This document shows positions 13,596 through 64,000 of a stretch of 64,000 bases of DNA, in pieces. The stretch comes from Dasyornis broadbenti. Its lineage: Eukaryota > Chordata > Aves > Passeriformes > Dasyornithidae. Under the pieces are notes generated by a model. The model ran no database searches, was not told where the DNA came from, and saw only the letters and a list, made by a program, of their open reading frames with translations. Made by a program: the position numbers and the translations under genes. The DNA lies in contig VZRN01000651.1 in NCBI GenBank assembly GCA_013397935.1, forward strand, positions 1,965 through 65,964, written 5' to 3'. Numbering within the stretch: the stretch's first letter is position 1; each line of letters begins with the position of its first letter.

Positions 13596-13915
13596 AAAAG
13601 GATGTAGGCTTTTCTTACAGAACACGTTCTCCATCCCCTTGTTTTTCCAGTCTGCCCAGTAGGGTACGCCCTTCTCCCTATCTGTCCCATTTTCAATTAA
13701 GATTTTTGAACACGGGTGACCAGGTTTGTACTCACAATTCTAGGCAAGGTCTCACCAGTGCCTTGTATAATGGCAGCAATACTTCCCTATTTCTGCAGCA
13801 AATGCCTCTCCAGACACATCTTGTATCACATTTGTCTTTTTCATGGCTGTCTCCCACTGGCACACTGAGCCTACCTAGGACTCCTAGTTCCTTCTCCTCC
13901 TCTGTCATTTCCAGA
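13596..13915 (-). mobile_element. Old CR1/L3-like LINE fragment
   Basis: The plus strand reads gggtgaccaggtttgtactcac, aggcaaggtctcaccagtgc, cttgtataatggcagcaatac, and tcatggctgtctcccactggc. This is the antisense of the older CR1-like LINEs widespread in amniotes. More diverged than the other copies in the window, so probably an ancient insertion. Confidence 0.75.
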
Positions 13916-16900
13916 TGATGAGCACCTGTGAAACATGGTAAAGCAGAAGGGTCAGCTGCACAGAGGACTGCTTCTGCTGCATCTCTTTATTTAAGACTGC
14001 TCAGAGGAAGGAGGAGGCATAAGTGAGTCTGCAACAGCTGTCACAGCAGTTGTTAAAGCCAGCAAAATCCTGTGAATGCTTCCCATTCCCACTCACTGAG
14101 CAACCCCTGAGATCAAGACCAAGCTACAAGCAAGAGCATCTTTGGACCACTGCACACCAGCTTCAGCAAGGTTCTCAGTGGGGGAGGAAAAAGTGAGAAT
14201 ATATCAGTGGAGTCACACACAACCTGCAAAAAACTCTAAAACTGATGTGACTCTAAAACTGATAAAACTGTGGAGAAGCTATTCTGATTATTTCTTAAAA
14301 GCTTGGATGAAATAAGCTAATTTGCAATGGAGGTGGGAATTTTTTTATTCAGGCAAAGACGTGTGCATAGGTAAATGGGATGATGACATTAATATTGCTG
14401 TGGAAAAAATATTTTCATTGAAATATTAACATCACTGCTCACATGAGATTATAAAATGAACAGATCTTTTTTGGGTAATATTGCTTCAAGCATTGGAGAG
14501 GAGAAAGCCTCGTAACTACTCTCATTCTTTCAGTCTCTATTTCTCTGTTAGGTGGCCAGCCATGCAATCATTAATATCACAAGAGAATTCATGTTTATTT
14601 ATTCTAAAATGAGTGCAAATTGGACTTCATACCTAATACCTTAAAGCCATGCTGAAACACAAGACAGTCTATTATCTCTATATCATATATTTTAGGATTT
14701 TTTTCTCCCCACTCTAGCAGAAGACTGACAGTTTATAACAGCAGTGCGACTACCTCATTTGCACATTTACAGTGCTTGATAAGGAGTTGAAATGCTTGAT
14801 TCCCCAGAGGTCCTCCTTGTTCTTTTCCCAACAGAAAATGTCTCCCTATATTTCAATACAGCTGTGACAAATTTTTCAAAATAACGGATAGCTAGCCTTT
14901 AGATAATGCCTTTCGTGGAGAAGAACGTAAAAACACTTTACACAGGGCTCATGCAAATCATTTCACTAGATGTCAGGCAGTGCATGTCAGGCAGCACAAG
15001 CTGGAATCAAAAGCAGCGCAACCCATTCCATTTACCACCTCTTGCCCATGGTCCTGGGATCAGAGTTGTGCTTAATTAGCATTTTTTCATCAAATGCATT
15101 CTAAATTACAGTATAAAAAAATAAAGACAGAATTGCTGAAACCCCTTGAAGTTGAACCCCTAAGACATCCTGGAGAGACGTCCAAACGCATTAAAATATA
15201 CAGCTAAAATTCCATATTGCTTTTGCTCAGGAGATGAGATAACACCTTTGACCAGCAAATCAAACTTTTTCCCCCCTATGTTAATAGCACTGTCTAAATC
15301 CTAACTTCTAATAGCAGCAGTATCACCTATTATCATTTATGGCATTATTGTGGATTATGCTACAGCACACTTGTTATAAAATTCTTCAAGAATGACAATA
15401 AACCCAAGAAAATTTCTTCTTCAAGCACTAGCACTGGGGTATTTTTTAGAGACAGATTTGATTGAAAGGTAAAGATTAGCTTAAAATTCCTCCACCCCTT
15501 CTTTTATTTGAATATCAAAAGAAGGTGTAATACAGATGCTTACCTTGATATGACATTAAAAGACAGTTTGGGTCAATATAATTACTGTAGAACAGCAGAA
15601 TTTTTTTTTAAATCCTTAAATATTTGTACTTACTGATTTTACCCTTCAGTTGCATTTTAGCTTTTTGGAGCAAGCAGCTAAGTCCAAACCACAGATGCAG
15701 AAGTAACTACTAGACAGTCCCTCCCTTAATTTGTACACTATGTATGTAACATCCTAGGTTAATCCCTCCCAAAACAAGGGAAAATTTATTTCTGCTACAT
15801 TTTAGAACATAACCACGTGGGTCAAAGTGACCCCACAGAAGAGCTTCTTTGCACTCCATGGCAGTTTTATGGACATGTTGTAAATGTCAGACTACACCAT
15901 TTTTAATAATAAAAAAAGACACTATAATACTGTTTCCTTGTAACTGGGACAGAAAATCATTTGGTAAGAGTAAGAACATTTATTGGTTTTGACATAAAAA
16001 TTTCTTGCTGTGTGGTAGAAATGCTGTAGTCCAAATACTGGAAGAAACATGAAATCTCAAGGGCTATGTTCAGTAACTCTTGGTTCAAAAGCAGACGTGG
16101 CAGGTGCATTATTTAAGAGCTTGTCAGAGATGATCTTCTACAGCACACTACTCCAGGATACATCTCCTGCTACGTCTGGGAAGGGGATTCTCGTAAATAT
16201 ATGGCAGAACTTGCTGGCTATACATCAAGCCCAAACTGCTCAACCCTCTCCAACACCACTGTGGTCACTGCAAAACATTAGTATCAGAAAAGTTCTCCAG
16301 TACTAATGGCAACTACCCTCCCACATACCCCATGTAAGAGCAGCTCTTTGGATGAGCTATTCAGAGCGCATTTACACTGAAAAATTCAAAGCGACATTTT
16401 TCTCAGTAGCCATACTTGATGTTCTAAAGTGGTTTTGTATTCCTGAAAGCAGTGTTAATTTGGTGTCACAAAGATGTAGTATATTCAATGCAAATGAGAA
16501 ACAGCGCAACCCAAGTTTCTACTTTTGTTTCCTGACTCCTGAACATACAGAAACAGGAGTGTGTTTTTTTTTTTAATTTTAATTTTACTTTAATTTTAAT
16601 TTGTTTTAATTTTCTTTCACAACACAAATCCTTGAGCAGAAGCTAGTCACATCAGGATTTCAGTTGGGATGATCAGAAATAAATACAGTAGTAATAAAAC
16701 AGAAAAGGCTCAAAGGATCAAACTGCATCAAACAAAACAACAAGCAAACACCCTCCTTCAAATTAAGCCACTCGCCCACCAAAAAGAAACAACTAAAAAC
16801 CAACTCAGTCTGAATGGGTTGATTTGGTCCCCTGTGATTATTGCGCTGAGCTAGATTTTTATCTGTGTAGGCCATGTGTAGGCATTGTTGTCTGAACTAA

Positions 16901-19900
16901 AGAAGCATTTATTTGTGCCAAGGACCTAGCATGTTTTTGTAGAATATAGTCCAGGCATATGCAGACCTGCATAGCTGCCTTTCTGTTTCTCCCACACACC
17001 TATCAACATCTCAGGAAGAAGGAATTTTTTATGTGCTTCAGGTGCCAGAGTTAAAGCAATAGACAAAATCCAATTTGAACTATTCCAGTACAGACTTAAA
17101 ATCCACCATACATGAAAATCATGGCTGGTAAAGTAAATCTTATTTTCTTTTTATGTAATGAGAGTAGTTTAAGAAACAGGAGAAATAAATCACTTTTGGC
17201 TAAAAACAAACAGGAGAAATATAATTTAAAATCACGTATCTTTGGAAAATACTGGTTTAATGGGAAGCGTTCCCTTTAAATGCACTCACACTGGCTAATC
17301 AGAAAAGATAAAAATTAAAAAGAAATGTCTTTCCTAATCAATCACTAGACAAAATAAGATTTGAGAGGGGAAGAATAGAGAGAAAGTACTGGTTGTATCT
17401 TGAACTTGGAGTATGTTTGCCATAAGTTTGTGGCAAAAACCACATCTGCAACAAAACACTTTACACAAAATTGTTTTGTGCAGTGGCAAGCAAAACTAAT
17501 GAACGAAAAAGGAAGGTGACCTTATGTATGCACAGCTGAAAACCAGAAAGTAGCTCTGCACCATCTCTCACTTGCACTCAGCTCTGAAGGGGAAAAAATC
17601 AGGATGATTACACATTTTAACTGAAGTCATCCTGGATTAAAGCATTGAATTCCTACACTGTTTACAAGACATCAATACAAACATTAGTAAGTAGATATAT
17701 GGCAGGCTGCTTCAGAAGTAAATTACTTTGCTGTCAAAACTAGCTCTGTTAAAAATTCAGGTGTATGCAATGTTTTATTCTTTTTAAAGGACTGCTGTAT
17801 CTTAGATGTTTTAAGTAATCTCATGCCTGAACTACTACATAAAAAATATAACATCCTCTGCAAATATTAAGTAGTTGGTTTCTCTTTAATTAGTAAGTAG
17901 TGTACACCCTAGCCTTTTAAATTTTTTAATGACTTTGAAAAGATAAGGTGTCTCCAATACGTTTATAACCAGTAAATTATGTTTCTTCAGATAAGAATGT
18001 TAACAGAAGGTATCTGTACCGTGTTTACTTTTAGGGAGCATTATTGTATTAAGCAGCACAGAACCTCAGTACAAGTGAAACATTACATTTTTCTGGGGGA
18101 CATGTGGAAAACTCCTCACTTATAACTCCAAGGAAACCGATAGCTCTGAGGGAAACTTGCCTGTACACTCTCCTCCATCAACAAGTATTACCTAATCACT
18201 CAGAGAAGAAGCAAATGACTTCACCAACTTAAGCCTTGTTCTGACATTTCAAGAAAACCCAAAACATTTCTAAGCTTGGGTTCACGTACTCAAGTCACCA
18301 CAGGCTGGCACATCACAAGCACGACAGGCTTGCATGTTTGGGGATTTCCACCATACACAGCATCACTTTTCAGAAATGGGTTATGGAACAAGGATTTAAT
18401 TTCAATTTTCCCTTGGATTTTTTCCATTTCCTTTTCTCCTGTTACAGACAATGTAACTCCTCTCTCCCCCACACCTCCCAACAGTACATAAATTAATTTG
18501 TCCTAGTTCACTTTAATTTGTGCTTATTAACTTCATGGAAGCTGGGCTAAATCCTTATCTAAACCCAAACACCAGTGAGAGAAGCCTGTCTGTGAGCATT
18601 AACAGACTTTAGGTCTGGATGAGGAAACCCTGGTGTGACACTGCAGTGCAATACCCTCCCCAAATCCTGCTGAGCTCCACATACTCCACTAGGCATGTGA
18701 GCAGTAATGGTCCTCAATTTCACTCTCTCATAAAGTACAGGATAATGTGGATATGTCAGATGGAATACTACACAACTGGAAAGGGGCAAACTCCTAGGTG
18801 ACATAGCATAAGTCTGATGCCTTCAAATGTTCAGAATCAGTGCTGTCAGGTAACTTGAGAAATTCATTGATTTCACTACCTCAGCTGAAATTCTGTGTTG
18901 TGTCTCAGTGGCAAAACCACAAAGCATCTGTAGTGGTATGCTCTGTGAATGAACAGCTGCATGCGTGGCTGAGATTATTACACACATGATGATGAGGTAG
19001 GGGGGGTAAAAGAAGAAAAATGCATCTTAGAAGTTACTTATGTTTAATGCTTAAAAGTCTGAATGCACAAACAATAATCTACCATTATAGAAGTACTGGT
19101 GGTCAATACAATGCATTAGAACTATGTACAATGACACAGTTTAGTATCAAAATCTTTCTACAATGTAGAGTTTTACGAAACTGTTAATGACATCAAACAC
19201 TAAGCACTTAAGACACCATTTTTTGCTACCACATTTGGAACTTCAATAAACAGTCCATTTTAACTTGCAGCATCAATCCATTTCTAGTATGAAATTAAGT
19301 AATTTTCTACTTATACAATAAGATTTATCTACACGGGTCTCTTGATTTTGATCCATAGCAGCAAAGGCACTGTACATCAGCAGATCCACAGACTTAAAGA
19401 TTTTTTTTTAAAGCATTCAAAAAAAAAAGTCACAGATCATAGTTTAACAGCAACAACAACAACATAAAAAGATATCACGTTGTCTCTGGCACAATGGCTC
19501 AGTCTGCGTCCGTTTTAGGGACATCCAATCAAGACATGGATTGAACTGCTGGCGAACAAAGCAAGTCCTCATCCCAATGAGAATCCATTCCTTTTTGTAT
19601 GTCGGAATGAGTACTCTTGTAAATCCTACCTCAGAGGTCATTGCTTTTGTAGTTTGTATATTGGTAGGCATCCATTTCAGTGCAGTTTCCAAAGAACATA
19701 TCAAATATTTTTCATAATCTCTTGTAATTGAAAAATTGCCCAAAGACACATATCCCCATTTTCAAGGAAACATTGCAAAAGTTTCCAGAAGTAACAAAGG
19801 TGATTCTTTGAGGCAACTTATTGTACTCTCTACAATATAACAAAGAGAGGTGTTTATATTAAAAAACCTAGCTTGACACCAAAATGCTTTATGTTTATCA

Positions 19901-20159
19901 ACAGAAAAGCATTGAGAACAAATCTGTACACAAGATGCTATATTAACATTGCAAATATATAAATTAGCACATTCTTACTTAAAGTGAATTTAATTTAGAT
20001 GTGAACTGAATTTGCCATTCATCACAGGCATGTAGATCACTGGCTACAGTTTGCAATTTCCTAAGTTTCCAAGACTGTCTAAAATAGTTAAGATACAGCA
20101 TCTTCCCACCAAATAATTATACTGTAATAACACTTAGAGGTCTCATCCAAGAACAGGAC
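13916..20159. other. 3' flank of TLE4; no gene seen
   Basis: AT-rich unique-looking DNA. Noted: a perfect octamer ATGCAAAT at 14951-14958, a 14-bp tandem (tgtcaggcagtgca/tgtcaggcagcaca) at 14971-14998, and an AT-rich simple repeat (TTTAATTT-like) at 16561-16612. A (CAA) run lies at 19448-19463. Open frames are short and unlike known proteins. Part of 19200-20160 could be extended TLE4 3' UTR. Confidence 0.55.
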
Positions 20160-20176
20160 TAAAAAATATAACAAAG

Positions 20177-20182
20177 TTTATT
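20177..20182 (-). promoter_or_regulatory. Poly(A) signal AATAAA, distal
   Basis: AATAAA on the TLE4 strand in an A-rich context (AAAAAAATAAACTTTG), about 460 nt past the stop. It is followed by a U-rich stretch as expected downstream of a cleavage site. Alternative to the proximal signal. Confidence 0.45.
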
Positions 20183-20321
20183 TTTTTAAATAGAAACTAC
20201 AAGTCTATTTAGTGTAATTTTAACTATCTCCTGAACATCCTTCTCCAAGATCCCCAATTTATCCACCTGCAAAAACACAAGTATATAATGCATCTTTCAA
20301 ACTAAAGCCGGGCCAGACAGC

Positions 20322-20327
20322 TTTATT
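20322..20327 (-). promoter_or_regulatory. Poly(A) signal AATAAA, proximal
   Basis: AATAAA on the TLE4 strand in the context CTAAATAAAGCTG, about 313 nt past the stop codon. A good hexamer for the first cleavage site. Confidence 0.5.
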
Positions 20328-20563
20328 TAGTCAGTTCATTGTTAGAAAGCCTTCTTTAAACAAAATAAATACATTACAGCTATAATACATAATTAAAGAG
20401 TCAAGGTGACCATTAAGTATGCTTATTCCATCTTTGTCCAAATAGATATCTGACAATTTGGTATCACAAGTTCTTAATGAACATTCACAAATCAATAGCA
20501 AGTTAAGAAGGTAAAAATAAATTCCACAACTGTGATGAGCATTTAAGTTTTCATTTTAGAAAG

Positions 20564-20584
20564 AAAAAAAAAAAAAAAAAAAAA
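20564..20584 (-). repeat. U21 homopolymer in the TLE4 3' UTR
   Basis: Twenty-one A on the plus strand, hence 21 U in the transcript, starting 55 nt after the stop codon. Simple repeat, likely length-variable. Confidence 0.9.
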
Positions 20585-20639
20585 GGAATATACAGCAAAG
20601 TGCTAGGAGAAGGAGTTCTGTCTGCATTCAGATTTGTCT

Positions 20640-62519
<41,880 letters not shown>

Positions 62520-64000
62520 CTGTGAAAAACAAAACACAGATATTGAATTTGTTCAGGGAGCTGGGGGTTGCCTAACTGATCATCTACATCAACCATGACT
62601 GATCAGATCAACCAATGCATCTGATCAATCCAAGATATCAATGCTCACGAACATCCTGGTGCCTTAAAAATGTCCATATGTTTGGACACAACATATTCGG
62701 TAAACCTTAAATTGAATTGGAAAACAACAATAAAAATTAAAAAGTAAAAAAAAAAGAAAATAAAGCAAATGAGTGTTACCATTTAGGTGATTTTTTTTTT
62801 TATTTTTTTGACAGAGCTACTACACTTTCTCTTTCTAGTAGAAACGCACCATGTACATGTCTAATCAAAACATATGTAACTGTAAAAGCAGTTATATAAT
62901 AAAAAAAAAAGCTGAAAATTGAGAAAATTAGTGTTAAACAGTTCTCCCAGCGCTACTGCACAGCATGCAGTGAAAGCTAATTTGAAAGAGAAAACCTGAA
63001 TTAACAATCCAGAAAAGGAAACTGGTTGCAGCCACCGTTTTAAGCCTTTTAAGTGTCCTCAGAGGTACTTGAGCAAATTACTAAAGAAAATCTAATGTAG
63101 CAAGGCTTGGGTCCTCCTGTAGGCTTGCTCAATAATGCTGAAATAATTGGGCACTCTGTGCACGTTTAGTGATGCTCGAATGAAAAGCTAGAGGCCTGCC
63201 CTTGTACTCTTCTCTAGCTGCTGACTCTGTGTTGTGACAGGTTTATTTGAGTGGGACTGTGATGCATGCACCAGTAACTGCACTGACAAGAGTTTAAAGT
63301 CATTTTTACCAGTACACTGGCAACACATAGAGAAAGCCCTTGAGAGGTTCGAATTGGAGTGCTTGACCTCAACCAGGGCTGCATCAAGCTCTGTGCTATA
63401 CTAACCACTGTGGTGTAGATAGACTGTTGCTATTTGTTAGGAAGGCAGGAGAAAAAAACCTGACAAATCAACAATGAAAACCAAACAGATGAAAAAGTTT
63501 AGTTAAATACATCCCAAGAGAGATCTGTCCAGGTCTAAGGCTTACACACTAACCATCCAACTAATTTCTGTTCACAGAATAACCAGATTACCTCTAAAAT
63601 CTTTTAATTTTCAAACAGCTATTGCAGAGGGTAAAACAAAACCTAAGTCCTCTAGGATTGTTCTCTCCCACCTGCATGTCTGTATACAGGACTTCAGAAG
63701 AAATAAAAACTTAACTTGCTTTGCATAAAATCATTCCACTTTAAACTTCTAATTTCTAAAACCTGAGACCTTACTTTATTTGGTTTTTATTTGAACCTAA
63801 ATTTACTTCCCACCTTGCAACCATCTCTTTAATCAAGAGACCTGTTATCCACTTGACTATTCCGCTCCCCCTCCCCAGCATGAATCTTTACATGAAGTGA
63901 GCTGAAAGTAAAAGGCTGCAAGTCACAGCACACTAGATAACCCTTACTGCACACATACCTCCCTTGACACCCCACCCTGAAAGTACAGATCCTTCTCTCC
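62520..64000 (-). other. Start-side TLE4 intron, continuing beyond the window
   Basis: No further TLE4 exon is visible: I looked on the minus strand for the end of the Q domain (expected wording like ELNAIIG) and did not find it. A-rich (62742-62762) and T-rich (62791-62810) low-complexity runs are present. Other open frames, such as 63214-63408, have no family wording. Confidence 0.75.

Larger units (their letters stand above)
20160..20639 (-). other. TLE4: TLE4 3' UTR (minimum extent)
   Basis: Sequence directly after the TAG, U-rich on the sense strand. It contains a run of 21 U at 20584-20564, 55 nt after the stop. Poly(A) signals AATAAA lie at 20327-20322 and 20182-20177 on the minus strand, so ends near 20300 or 20160 are plausible. 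The real UTR may run on. The AT-rich DNA down to about 19200 looks similar, but I cannot prove transcription. Confidence 0.6.

Noticed and set aside
19444..19749. 101-codon minus-strand frame downstream of TLE4
   Set aside because: No homology recognised. It ends in a CAA/TTG-repeat-coded Cys run and lies in or beyond the TLE4 3' UTR.
62520..64000. Possible further upstream TLE4 exon
   Set aside because: I searched by eye on the minus strand for the end of the Q domain and for phase-compatible exons, and found none. They must lie beyond the window.

Overview
The window is a piece of vertebrate nuclear DNA, most likely from a bird. CR1 LINE fragments are scattered through it. They carry the avian-type ATTCTGTG 3' tail or the antisense CR1 reverse-transcriptase text. 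There is also an avian-style retroviral LTR with a lysine-type primer-binding site. Protein-coding sequence is sparse, in small exons with GT-AG introns. No prokaryotic features are present.

One protein-coding gene is recognised. It is the 3' part of a Groucho/TLE co-repressor on the minus strand, best assigned to TLE4. Fourteen exons (62519 down to 20640) join in phase with no frame errors into 1935 nt, which is 644 codons plus a stop. They encode the end of the Q/GP region, the GP domain, the CcN region, the SP domain and the whole C-terminal WD40 propeller. The first ~130 residues (the Q tetramerisation domain), the promoter and the start codon lie beyond 64000. The gene is Z-linked in birds whose genomes are known, so the window is probably from a Z chromosome (inference).

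Layout. Positions 1-20160 are 3' flank: an ERV LTR with primer-binding site at the left edge, several CR1 fragments, one further probable solo LTR at about 10.2-10.96 kb, and unique AT-rich DNA. Positions 20160-20639 are the 3' UTR. Positions 20640-32930 hold the last twelve exons. Positions 32931-61901 are a single 29-kb intron with one large CR1 and several stretches that look regulatory. Positions 61902-62519 hold a 17-nt microexon and the GP exon. Positions 62520-64000 are the beginning of the next upstream intron.

No wholly new biological system was found. The items most worth checking concern TLE4 RNA processing and regulation: a 17-nt frame-critical microexon, a possible 82-nt poison exon before the last exon, a NAGNAG acceptor, and a weak donor. 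In the large intron they are a hairpin next to duplicated TCF/LEF-type motifs and an RFX X-box/CCAAT/CpG cluster.
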